DNA of 64,000 bases, taken from Mycobacterium sp. (GTDB lineage: Bacteria > Actinomycetota > Actinomycetes > Mycobacteriales > Mycobacteriaceae). The translations under genes were made by a program, and so were the position numbers. This document shows positions 26,125 to 34,600 of this stretch, piece after piece. The notes under the pieces were generated by a model. It was not told the DNA's origin. It did not search any database and saw only the letters and a list, made by a program, of their open reading frames with translations. How positions within the stretch are numbered: position 1 is the first letter of the stretch; each line of letters begins with the position of its first letter. Location of the stretch: assembly GCA_021732005.1 (NCBI GenBank), contig JAKFVT010000025.1, positions 124,001 through 188,000 of the forward strand. The letters are read 5' to 3'.

Positions 26125-27540
26125 TCAATCGATATCGGCGTCGGTGGCCTGGTCCATCGCGCGCAGCACATGAGCGCGGCGCTCCTCGATGGTTCGGCCC
26201 AGCTCCTGCAGCAGTAGCGGGTTGCTCTGCACCAGTTCGGCGATCTTGTCGCGCGCGACGTACACCACCGCGACTTCGCCGACGGCATAGGCGGATCCGA
26301 GAGCCGGCTGACGAGTCAGCGTGGACTGGCCGAGGAACGAACCTTCGTCCTGGGTCCAGGCGACCACCTCGGACCCGTCCTCCAGGTTGGCGGTTACCTG
26401 CACGGAGCCGGACAGGACGAACATCATCCCGGTCGGGACCTCACCGGCCCACTGCATGCGCTCGCCGTTGCCGAAACGCTCGATCCTGGCGTGCTCGATC
26501 AGGTCTTCGTGCTCGTCGCGGCTCAGACGGAAGGTGGGACCGACCACCTTGGCGATACCTTCATCCACTCGTTCCGGTGTGGAGAACGTGTCGTCGGCCT
26601 CGTCGAGGTGCAGCCCCTCGCGTCGGGCGGCGTACCAGATCCACCGCCGGAACGTCGCTTTGGCCTTGCCGTCCTCGGCGGGCGACTTCAGTGGGATCTT
26701 GGTCCGGTATTCCATCCCGCCGATAGGCACGGTCGACGGGCTCCGGTCGGGATCGCACTGGGGAAGCTCGGATGCCGCCCGGGTGAGCATCTCGCAGATC
26801 TGGTCAGGCGGGTCCTCGTGAGAGAACACGACGTCCACTTCGCAGGTGTGCTTACCCTCGGGGCGGCTGAGGTTGGTGAACGAGGCGGCGGCCAGCACCG
26901 AGTTCGGCGTGATCTGCAGCCCCGTGCCGGTCTCGAGATGGGTGGCCCGCCAGTTCACCTCGACGACCCGGCCCTTGGCCTGTGGCGTCTGGATCCAGTC
27001 GCCCAGCCGGAACGGCTGCTCGAACAGCATCAACAATCCGGAGATGATCTGGCCCACCGAATTCTGCAGCGTCAGGCCGACCACGATCGAGGTGATCCCC
27101 AGCGCGGTGAACAAACCCTTGACGTTCGCGCCCCAGATGTAGGCGAAGATCATGGCGAGGCCCACCGCGATCAACACGAAACGCAGCACATCGAGGAAGA
27201 TCGACGGCATCCGTTTGCGCCATGACCCGTCGGGCGCGCTCTGGAACAGCGCAGCGTTGATTCCCGAGAGCATCAGAACCAGCACCACGAACGCGGCGAG
27301 CGTGGCCACCACCCGAACCGAAGTGGCTTGCGCCGGAATCTGATTGGCCTCCAGCATCAACAGCAGCAGCGCCGCCAGTGGCAGAAGGTAGTTGCGCAGA
27401 ATCGACACCGGCCGCAGTAGGGCGCTCTGGCGGCGTTGCAGCGCGTGCTGCCACTCGGTGAGCGCCACCAGGCCCAGCGGCAGACCGATTGCGATGCCGA
27501 CCGCCCAGTAGAACCATGCTGACGAGAACACGTCACCCAT
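26125..27540 (-). CDS. MscS-type channel with C-terminal cyclic-nucleotide-binding-like domain
   Basis: A 471-residue protein. Several N-terminal helices (about 10-28, 50-64, 77-98, 118-137) lead to the MscS pore helix and beta domain (ALGITSIVVGLTLQNSVGQIISG, about 146-168; then the FEQPFRLGDWI strand). A C-terminal cNMP-binding fold spans about 345-455 (GTGMMFVLSGSVQV-like region, LGQSTLTRQPA). The phosphate-binding cassette lacks the usual Glu and Arg. It overlaps the cyclase stop by one base. The layout matches the M. tuberculosis Rv2434c/Rv2435c pair (recalled, not checked). Confidence 0.85.
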   Translation of the reverse strand: MGDVFSSAWFYWAVGIAIGLPLGLVALTEWQHALQRRQSALLRPVSILRNYLLPLAALLLLMLEANQIPAQATSVRVVATLAAFVVLVLMLSGINAALFQSAPDGSWRKRMPSIFLDVLRFVLIAVGLAMIFAYIWGANVKGLFTALGITSIVVGLTLQNSVGQIISGLLMLFEQPFRLGDWIQTPQAKGRVVEVNWRATHLETGTGLQITPNSVLAAASFTNLSRPEGKHTCEVDVVFSHEDPPDQICEMLTRAASELPQCDPDRSPSTVPIGGMEYRTKIPLKSPAEDGKAKATFRRWIWYAARREGLHLDEADDTFSTPERVDEGIAKVVGPTFRLSRDEHEDLIEHARIERFGNGERMQWAGEVPTGMMFVLSGSVQVTANLEDGSEVVAWTQDEGSFLGQSTLTRQPALGSAYAVGEVAVVYVARDKIAELVQSNPLLLQELGRTIEERRAHVLRAMDQATDADID

Positions 27541-29747
27541 CAGCGTCGCTCCGACAGTCGCCAAATCGGTTGCGATTCGCCGTCGACGGTGACCGTGCCG
27601 GCCGATTCGAATCGCATCGTCTCCTGCAGTACCTCGTAGACACCGGAGGTGGCATAGATGCCGGGTTGCGGTGCACCGTCTTTGATCTGATGCGCCAGAT
27701 TGACCACGGCGCCCCACATGTCGTAGACGACGGACGGCCGGCCCAGTAGGCCGCTGCTGACGGTGCCGGTGTCGATTCCCGCCCGCAGGCGCAGGAAGTT
27801 GCCTGTCTCGGTGTTGAACCGTTCGACGATCTGCTGGCATTCCAGTGCAAAGTCCACTGTGCGGCGGACATTGTCCAGCCGCGGAATGGTCAGCCCGCAA
27901 CTCGCGAGGTAGCCGTTGCGCACGGTGTGGACGGTCTCCATGCCGAAATTGTCCGCCGCGGCGTCGATCTGCCGAATGAGTTCGTTGACCAACGCCAGCG
28001 ACGCATCGGTGGCCAGTTCGGCCTGCAGGCGGTCGAGCCCGATGATGTCGGCGAAGATCACCGTGACGTTCTGGTGCTCGACGGCGATCATTTCCTCGCC
28101 CTGCTTGAACCGCTCGGCGATCGCCTCGGGCATCAACGACCGCAGCAGTTCGTCGTTTTCCTTGCGCTGCTCGTTGATCAGGTCTTCCTTGACGGTCAGA
28201 CTGCGGCCCATCTCGTTGAATGCCACTGTCAGATCGCCGATCTCGTCCCGGGTGTCCACGGGGATGGCGACGTTGTAATCGCCGGCACTGATGCGCTGCG
28301 CCCCGGCCTCCAGGCGCCTGATCGGCCGCACGAAGATCTGCGCCATGTAGATCGCCAGCAGACACACCAGGAAGATGATCCCGGTGGTCACCAGCACCAT
28401 CGTCTTGGTGAAGGACGCTTCGCGGGCGAACGCCTCGCGGGTGGTCACCTTCGCCACGATCGACCAGTGCAGCTCCGAATCCTTGATCACCAGCGGCGCG
28501 TAGGCCTGCAAGGTGTCCTGGCCGAGGTAATCCGGAGTGATCACGGTCCCGGTCTCACCCCGTTGGGCATTGACGGTGGCCGCCGACGACATCTTCTGGA
28601 TCAGCGTGGTGCCGCCCTGCCGGATCGCCATGTCGGCGACGTCCGGTGGGGTGCCGGCTTGGACGACCTCCCGCTTGTATCGCTGGGGATCCTCCAGGAA
28701 CACCCGGGAATCCGATCGCATCAGATCGTCGGGACCGGAAAGCACCGTCTCACCGGTATCGCCCATCCCCGACTGTTGCCACTGCTTGTCGAACGTCATC
28801 AGCCGGTTGATCTTGGTGATCGGGAACTGCAGGGCCAGAACCCCTTCGGCGCGACCGTTCTGGATCAGTGGGGCCACCATCCACGCGGTCGGTTGCATCT
28901 CGGCCGGCTGGTAGAGCTCGAAGTCGGTGAAGCCGACATAGTTGAGCTCGTTGGCCGACATCGCCTTCGTGTAGGCCTGATGGAGCTTGGATCCGGAATA
29001 CGGACCGTCGAGGATGTTCGTCCCGAGATCGACGTCCTTGTATGCGCTGTAGACGACGTTGCCGCGGCTGTCTAGGAGCAGGGCGTCCTCGAACTCGAAC
29101 CGCGTAACGATCTGTCGAAAGAAGTTCTGGTAGCGGGCGTTTGCGGCCGACCATTGGCTGCCGTCGCGGGCATCGTCCATCAGGATCGCGTTGTCATCGT
29201 TCTTCCGCAGTGCGGTGTAGTTGGCCTGCAGATACCGCTCGGCAGGCGTTGTCGGAAGCAGCGCGGCCGGATCGAGTTTGTTGCCGCTGTCCTGCTCGAC
29301 TTCTTTGACGAACGTGTTGGAGTAGTAGTCGGTGATGTTCTGCCACTGGGCCGGACTCGTCTGCGCGTTGGCCAACTGGTCGAAACCATTGGTGAACGCC
29401 TCGAGAGCGTTCTGCGCGACTCCGCCCTGGGTGTAGATGATCAGTGAGTTTCTCAGGTCGGAGATTTGAGCGGTGAGGGCGCGGGTCTGCGATTGCCGGA
29501 CCTCGGTCAGCCGGTTGAACACGGCTTCGCGGATCGAGGTACGGCCTGCCTGGAATGCGATGCCGCCGATGACGACCGAGGCCAGCACGCTGCACATCAC
29601 CATCATCAGAATCAACTTGGACAGGATGCTGATGTGCGCCAGCAGACGCCGGCGGCGGAAGCGGTCGAGTCGGGTTCGTGGTGCCTGCGCAGCCGGCTCC
29701 TGCTCGGTGACCGTCTGGGCAGCGTCCTGCGCAGACACTTCGGTCAT
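27540..29747 (-). CDS. Membrane-bound class III cyclase homologue (sensor-HAMP-cyclase)
   Basis: About 735 residues: a membrane helix (about 41-65), an extracytoplasmic sensor region of about 380 residues with Cache-like character, a second helix (450-475), a HAMP domain (475-525), a linker coiled coil and a class III nucleotidyl-cyclase domain (560-735). One metal Asp (FADI) and the DMWGAVVNLA segment are kept. The adenine-specifying Lys is Thr, the second metal Asp is Asn (VRNGYLASCG) and the transition-state Arg is Gln (NLAHQI). Catalysis is therefore doubtful. ATG at 29747 has GAAGGG at good spacing; 29753 is the alternative. Confidence 0.85.
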   Translation of the reverse strand: MTEVSAQDAAQTVTEQEPAAQAPRTRLDRFRRRRLLAHISILSKLILMMVMCSVLASVVIGGIAFQAGRTSIREAVFNRLTEVRQSQTRALTAQISDLRNSLIIYTQGGVAQNALEAFTNGFDQLANAQTSPAQWQNITDYYSNTFVKEVEQDSGNKLDPAALLPTTPAERYLQANYTALRKNDDNAILMDDARDGSQWSAANARYQNFFRQIVTRFEFEDALLLDSRGNVVYSAYKDVDLGTNILDGPYSGSKLHQAYTKAMSANELNYVGFTDFELYQPAEMQPTAWMVAPLIQNGRAEGVLALQFPITKINRLMTFDKQWQQSGMGDTGETVLSGPDDLMRSDSRVFLEDPQRYKREVVQAGTPPDVADMAIRQGGTTLIQKMSSAATVNAQRGETGTVITPDYLGQDTLQAYAPLVIKDSELHWSIVAKVTTREAFAREASFTKTMVLVTTGIIFLVCLLAIYMAQIFVRPIRRLEAGAQRISAGDYNVAIPVDTRDEIGDLTVAFNEMGRSLTVKEDLINEQRKENDELLRSLMPEAIAERFKQGEEMIAVEHQNVTVIFADIIGLDRLQAELATDASLALVNELIRQIDAAADNFGMETVHTVRNGYLASCGLTIPRLDNVRRTVDFALECQQIVERFNTETGNFLRLRAGIDTGTVSSGLLGRPSVVYDMWGAVVNLAHQIKDGAPQPGIYATSGVYEVLQETMRFESAGTVTVDGESQPIWRLSERR

Positions 29748-29917
29748 AGGCATCCCTTCGCCCGCCGTGGCCCGAAAGACACGCGTCAGGAGAGCAGATT
29801 ACCGCACATTGTGACCAATGAGGCTGATGTGGCCATGGGGAATTGGCCGAGGTGGACGGCCCGGCCAGCGGTACACCTGGTTGCCACACCCGTGCGCCTG
29901 ATGGTCGGATAGCACCC

Positions 29918-30772
29918 GTGGACACGACTTACGAAGGCACCAAGCGCGAGATCGCCACCGAGAAGGGCATTCTGCGCTACCACGAGGCCGGCGAGGGCCC
30001 CACCCTGTTGCTGCTGCACGGATCCGGGCCGGGAGTCACCGGCTGGCGCAACTTCCGCGGCAACCTGGCCTTCTTCGCCGAGCACTATCGGTGCCTGGTG
30101 CTGGAGTTTCCTGGATTCGGGGTCAGCGACGACTTCGGCGGCCATCCCATGCTGGATGCGCAGGCGGCGGTCCCGGCTTTCGTCGACGCGCTCGGCCTGG
30201 ACAAGGTCGACGTCATCGGGAACTCGATGGGCGGCGGGGTCGGGATCAACTTCGCGATCAATCATCGCGACCGGATCGGCAAGCTGGTGACCATCGGCGG
30301 TATCGGCACCAACATCTTCAGCTCGGGCCCCAGCGAGGGGATTCGGCTGCTCCAGGAGTTCACCGAGGACCCCACCCGGCAGCGGCTCATCGACTGGCTC
30401 AACTCCATGGTCTACGACCCGGCGCTGGTCACCGAACAACTCATCGAGGAGCGCTTCGCGCTCGCCACCGATCCCGAGACCCTCGAGAGCGCGCGGCGGA
30501 TGTACGGCAAGGCGGCGTTCGCGGCCATGACGAAGATGATGCGCAACGCCGACTTCCCGCTGCCGTGGGCCATCATGCACAAGGTCAAGGCGCCCACCCT
30601 GCTGACGTGGGGCCGCGATGATCGGGTCAGCCCGCTGGACATGGCGCTGATCCCGATGCGCACCATCGCCAACGCCGAGCTGCACGTGTTCCCCAACTGC
30701 GGCCACTGGGTGATGATCGAGGCCAAGCAGGCGTTCGAAACCACGGTGATGAGCTTCCTGCAGCGGGACTAG
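29918..30772 (+). CDS. Meta-cleavage product hydrolase, HsaD-like
   Basis: A 284-residue alpha/beta-hydrolase close to the carbon-carbon bond hydrolases HsaD and BphD. It has the oxyanion segment LLHGSGPGVTGW, nucleophile GNSMGG (Ser103), acid in WGRDDRV (Asp235) and His263 in NCGHWV. It would hydrolyse the ring-opened product made by the extradiol dioxygenases encoded at 33691 and 44561. Only one copy exists here, against two of the upstream enzymes. GTG at 29918 is the start that fits the family N-terminus. It is convergent with a BVMO gene; their stops share CTAG. Confidence 0.85.
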   Translation: MDTTYEGTKREIATEKGILRYHEAGEGPTLLLLHGSGPGVTGWRNFRGNLAFFAEHYRCLVLEFPGFGVSDDFGGHPMLDAQAAVPAFVDALGLDKVDVIGNSMGGGVGINFAINHRDRIGKLVTIGGIGTNIFSSGPSEGIRLLQEFTEDPTRQRLIDWLNSMVYDPALVTEQLIEERFALATDPETLESARRMYGKAAFAAMTKMMRNADFPLPWAIMHKVKAPTLLTWGRDDRVSPLDMALIPMRTIANAELHVFPNCGHWVMIEAKQAFETTVMSFLQRD

Positions 30773-32376
30773 CTCATCTTGATCAGGTCAAAACCCCGGT
30801 ATCCGTCTGCGGCGACCTCGGCGCAGATGTCGTTGTAGGCCCCGAAGCCGCCGATGAAGAGCATGAAAACTCTTGGCTTACCGGGCACATTGGCGCCCAG
30901 ATACCACGAGTTGGCTTTCGGGAACAGCGTGGTCGCGGCACGCTGGTCGAGCTCGGCGAGCCAGTTCTCGACCGCGTCCGGGCGCGCCTCGATGCCGGCG
31001 TACCCGTGCTCATCGAGATAGCCGATGGCCGCGGCGATCCAATCCACGTGTGCCTCGGCGTGCAGGACCATGTTGGCCAGCACGGCCGGCGCCCCCGGAC
31101 CGGTCACGACGAACAGGTTGGGGAAGCCGTCGTCGCCGAGCCCGAGGTAGCTGCGCGGGCCGTCGGCCCAGTCGTCGCGCAGGCGCTCTCCCCCGCGCCC
31201 GACGATGTCGATCTTGGCCAAAGCCCCGGTGAGCGCGTCGAATCCGGTGGCGAACACGATCGCGTCGAGGTCAACGTGCTCCGCGGAGGTGGTGATGCCG
31301 GTGTGGTCGACCGACACGATCGGGGTGCGGCGGACGCTGATCAACGTCACGTTCGGCCGGTTGAAGGTCTGAAAGTAGTTGGAGTCGGTGCAGATTCGCT
31401 TGGTCCCGATCGGATGATCATCGGGTATCAACAGGTCGGCGACTCCCGCGTCGTCGATGACCGCGCGGACCTTCTCCTCCCAGAACTTTCGTGCCTCGTC
31501 GTTGGCAGCCTGGTCGGTGAGCTGATCGGGAAACGTCTTGGAGAACAGCACACCGCCGAGGCGCCAACGCTTCTCGAACGCGTCGCGGCGTTCCTCCGGC
31601 GATACCTCCATCGTGGGTGTAGTCGTGCCGAGATAGGGCGAGCCGCCGCCGCTGCGCATCGAGAGCCGCCGGCGCTCGGCGTAATTCGCCTTGACTTCGG
31701 CAACCTGCTCGGCGGTCAGCGCGGAGTTTCCGGCCGGGATGCTGTAGTTGGGGGTGCGTTGAAAGACATACAGATGCCGCGCCTGTTCGGCGAAGATCGG
31801 GATCGATTGGATACCTGAGGAACCCGTGCCGATGACCGCGACCCGCTTGCCGGTGAAATCCACGCCCTCGCGCGGCCAGTGCGCGGTGTGGTAGATCTCC
31901 CCGCCGAAACTGTCCATCCCGTCGAACGCCGGCGTGATGGCCGCCGACAGCGCTCCGGTCGCCATCACCACGAACCGGGCGGTGGTCACCCGGCCGTCCT
32001 CGGTCGTCACCGACCAGCGCACCGTGTTCTCGTCCAGTACCGCTGAGGTCACCAGGGTGTCGAAAGTGATGTCCCGACGAAGGTCGAGGGTGTCGGCCAC
32101 CCAGTTCAAATACGCCAGGATCTCCGCTTGGGTGGCGTACTTCTCGGTCCACGTCCATTCCTGCTGCAGCTCGTCGGAGAACGAGTAGCTGTAGTCGACA
32201 CTCTCGACGTCACACCGGGCTCCCGGATAACGGTTGAAGTACCAGGTACCGCCCACCTCCGGCGCCGCCTCGAACACCCGGACCGACAGCCCTTGCCCGC
32301 GGAACTTGTGCAGCGCGTACAGCCCGGCGAATCCCGCGCCGACCACGACCACGTCGAGTTCGTCTGCTGCGGTCAT
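30769..32376 (-). CDS. Baeyer-Villiger monooxygenase, copy 1
   Basis: About 535 residues of a cyclohexanone-monooxygenase-type flavoprotein. It has an FAD fold (VVVVGAGFAGLYALHKF), the BVMO fingerprint FGGEIYHTAHWP (FxGxxxHxxxWP) and an NADPH fold (VAVIGTGSSGIQSIP). It inserts oxygen next to a ketone using NADPH and O2. A paralogue lies at 41225. ATG at 32376 fits the domain start; in-frame ATGs at 32406 and 32418 are alternatives. It is divergent from the HsaA-like gene at 32493, the same arrangement as copy 2. Confidence 0.88.
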   Translation of the reverse strand: MTAADELDVVVVGAGFAGLYALHKFRGQGLSVRVFEAAPEVGGTWYFNRYPGARCDVESVDYSYSFSDELQQEWTWTEKYATQAEILAYLNWVADTLDLRRDITFDTLVTSAVLDENTVRWSVTTEDGRVTTARFVVMATGALSAAITPAFDGMDSFGGEIYHTAHWPREGVDFTGKRVAVIGTGSSGIQSIPIFAEQARHLYVFQRTPNYSIPAGNSALTAEQVAEVKANYAERRRLSMRSGGGSPYLGTTTPTMEVSPEERRDAFEKRWRLGGVLFSKTFPDQLTDQAANDEARKFWEEKVRAVIDDAGVADLLIPDDHPIGTKRICTDSNYFQTFNRPNVTLISVRRTPIVSVDHTGITTSAEHVDLDAIVFATGFDALTGALAKIDIVGRGGERLRDDWADGPRSYLGLGDDGFPNLFVVTGPGAPAVLANMVLHAEAHVDWIAAAIGYLDEHGYAGIEARPDAVENWLAELDQRAATTLFPKANSWYLGANVPGKPRVFMLFIGGFGAYNDICAEVAADGYRGFDLIKMS

Positions 32377-32408
32377 GTCCAGCAGAGTAGGTCCAAATTC
32401 TGACATTG

Positions 32409-32425
32409 CCCCGCTCATCGAGACA
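32409..32425. promoter_or_regulatory. Weak copy of CCGCTCA-N2-GGGA promoter motif
   Basis: CCCCGCTCATCGAGACA matches the CCGCTCA half well but has GAG in place of GGG. It lies between the divergent BVMO-1 and HsaA-1 starts (and upstream or just inside the alternative BVMO-1 starts). Confidence 0.3.
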
Positions 32426-32492
32426 TTGCCCGGTACCGACCGTCGCGCGGGTTCAGGATGAAACCAACAGCCCAGACCTGGACTAAGGATGC

Positions 32493-33677
32493 ATGATGAC
32501 CGCTTCGGTGCTCGACAAGACGATGGAGCTCGCCGACCAGCTGCGTGAGCAGGCCGTAGAGGCCGAGAAGATCGGCCAACTGACCGACGTCACCGTCAAG
32601 GCGATGAAGGAGGCCGGCCACATCCGGCTGCTTCAGCCGGCCAAGTACGGCGGCTTGGAAGTGCACCCGCGGGAGTTCGCCGAGACCGTGATGGCGATTG
32701 CCGCACTCGACCCGGCCGCCGGCTGGATCAACGGCGTCGTGGGTGTGCATCCCTACCAGCTGGCCTATGCCGACCCGCGGGTGGCCGAGGAGATCTGGGC
32801 CGACGACGTCGACACCTGGGTGGCCTCCCCCTACGCCCCGCAGGGCATCGCCCGGCCGGTCGACGGCGGATACATCTTCAACGGGCGCTGGCAGTTCAGC
32901 TCCGGAACCGACCACTGCGACTGGATCTTCCTGGGCGCCATCAAGAGCGACGCCGACGGCAAGGTACAGATGCCGCCGCAGATGCTGCACATGATCCTGC
33001 CGCGCAAGGACTACACCATCGTTGAGGATTCCTGGGATGTGGTGGGGCTGCGCGGCACCGGCTCCAAGGACGTCATCGTCAAGGACGCCTTCGTGCCCGA
33101 GTACCGGGTGATGGATGCGTTCAAGGTCATGGACGGCACCGCCCAGCGGGAAGCCGGGATGACCGACACGCTCTACCTGATGCCGTGGTCGACGATGTTC
33201 CCGCTGGGCATCTCCTCGGCCACCATCGGCATCTGCGAAGGCGCGCTCGCCGCACACCTGGACTACCAGCGTGAGCGGGTCAGCGCGGCAGGCACCGCCA
33301 TCAAGGACGACCCCTACGTGATGTACGCGATCGGCGAGGCCGCCGCCGACATCAACGCCGCACGCCAGGAAATCCTCGCCAACGTGGACCGGATCTACGA
33401 CATGGTGGACTCCGGCAAGGAGGTCTCGTTCGAGGACCGCGCCGCAGGGCGGCGCACCCAGGTACGCGCGGTGTGGCGTGCGGTCAGCGCCGTCGACGAG
33501 ATCTTCGCCCGCTCCGGCGGCAACGCCATGCGGATGGACAAGCCGCTGCAGCGCTACTGGCGCGATGCCCACACCGGGATGGCCCACGCCATCCACGTGC
33601 CGGGCACCGTGTATCACGCGTCAGCTCTGAGCTCCTTCGGTGTCGATCCGCAGGGCCCGCTGCGGGCGATGATCTGA
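32493..33677 (+). CDS. HsaA-like flavin-dependent hydroxylase, copy 1
   Basis: A 394-residue protein of the acyl-CoA-dehydrogenase-fold, two-component monooxygenase group, the same length class as HsaA (3-HSA hydroxylase). Group features are the DPAAGWINGVVGVHPYQLAY segment, the SSGTDHCDWIFLGA segment and the GLRGTGSKDV motif. It would hydroxylate a phenol to a catechol with reduced flavin from a reductase (HsaB type) that is not encoded nearby. It is followed after 13 bases by the dioxygenase that would use its product. Confidence 0.87.
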   Translation: MMTASVLDKTMELADQLREQAVEAEKIGQLTDVTVKAMKEAGHIRLLQPAKYGGLEVHPREFAETVMAIAALDPAAGWINGVVGVHPYQLAYADPRVAEEIWADDVDTWVASPYAPQGIARPVDGGYIFNGRWQFSSGTDHCDWIFLGAIKSDADGKVQMPPQMLHMILPRKDYTIVEDSWDVVGLRGTGSKDVIVKDAFVPEYRVMDAFKVMDGTAQREAGMTDTLYLMPWSTMFPLGISSATIGICEGALAAHLDYQRERVSAAGTAIKDDPYVMYAIGEAAADINAARQEILANVDRIYDMVDSGKEVSFEDRAAGRRTQVRAVWRAVSAVDEIFARSGGNAMRMDKPLQRYWRDAHTGMAHAIHVPGTVYHASALSSFGVDPQGPLRAMI

Positions 33678-33690
33678 CCGGAACACACCC

Positions 33691-34599
33691 GTGAGCCTCC
33701 TGAAGAGCCTCGGCTACGTCACGATCCACACGGCCGACATCGATCGCTGGCGGCAATTCGCCTTCGGCGTACTGGGATTCGCCGAAGGCAAGGGGCCCGA
33801 TCCGTCCGCGCTGTACCTGCGCATGGACGAACGGGCGGCGCGGATCATCGTGGTGCCCGGCGACGGTGATCGGATCGCGACGGTCGGCTGGGAGGTCCGC
33901 GACCACGCCGCACTGGAACAGGTGAAAGTGGTCCTCGACCGTGCCGGGGTTGCCTATACCCAGCTGTCGCAGTCCGAGGCCGACGACCGCCGGGTCGAGG
34001 AGGTCGTGGCGTTCGACGACCCGGCGGGAACCCACCTGGAGGTCTTCCACGGTGCGGTCCTGGATCACAGCCCGGTGGTTACCCCCTTCGGTGCGCGATT
34101 CGTCACCGGCGACCAAGGATTGGGCCACGTCGTGCTGCCGGCACTCGACGCGCCCGGCCTGTTCGACTTCTACACCCAGGTACTGGGCTTCGTGTCCCGG
34201 GGTGCATACCGGGTTCCGCTGCCCAAGGAGTTCGGCCCGATCCGGATCCGCTTCCTCGGAATCAACGAACGCCATCACAGCTTGGCGATCGCCCCGGCGA
34301 TGCACCAACGCGATCCCGGCCTGATCCACATGATGGTGGAGGTCGACACCCTCGACGCCGTCGGCGAGGCGCTGGACCGCATCGCCGCGCAGGAGTTCCA
34401 GCTGTCGTCCACACTCGGTCGGCACACCAACGACAAGATGGTGTCGTTCTACGTCCGCGCTCCCGGCGACTGGGATATCGAGTTCGGCACCGGCGGCGTG
34501 CGGGTCGACGAAAATCATTACACCGCTGAGGAAATCACGGCCGACAGCTACTGGGGTCACAAGTGGGTCGGCGACCTGCCCGCCGCCATGCGGCCCTGA
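33691..34599 (+). CDS. HsaC/BphC-like extradiol dioxygenase, copy 1
   Basis: A 302-residue type I extradiol dioxygenase with two vicinal-oxygen-chelate modules. Iron ligands are His146 (GLGHVVLPA), His213 (GLIHMMVE) and Glu264 (WDIEFGT). Second-sphere His195 (RHHSLAI), His245 (GRHTND) and Tyr254 are present. It opens catechols next to the hydroxyls, giving a substrate for the HsaD-like hydrolase. It lies between the HsaA-like and FAD-protein genes of module 1, with very short gaps. Confidence 0.9.
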   Translation: MSLLKSLGYVTIHTADIDRWRQFAFGVLGFAEGKGPDPSALYLRMDERAARIIVVPGDGDRIATVGWEVRDHAALEQVKVVLDRAGVAYTQLSQSEADDRRVEEVVAFDDPAGTHLEVFHGAVLDHSPVVTPFGARFVTGDQGLGHVVLPALDAPGLFDFYTQVLGFVSRGAYRVPLPKEFGPIRIRFLGINERHHSLAIAPAMHQRDPGLIHMMVEVDTLDAVGEALDRIAAQEFQLSSTLGRHTNDKMVSFYVRAPGDWDIEFGTGGVRVDENHYTAEEITADSYWGHKWVGDLPAAMRP

Positions 34600-34600
34600 C

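Noticed and set aside
32415..33617. Long minus-strand open frame (400 codons) opposite the HsaA-1 gene; similar frames opposite HsaA-2 (43312-44574) and FAD-2 (45418-46791)
   Set aside because: These are mirror frames of real high-GC genes. They show His/Arg/Val-rich composition with no domain features, while the plus strand encodes recognisable enzymes.
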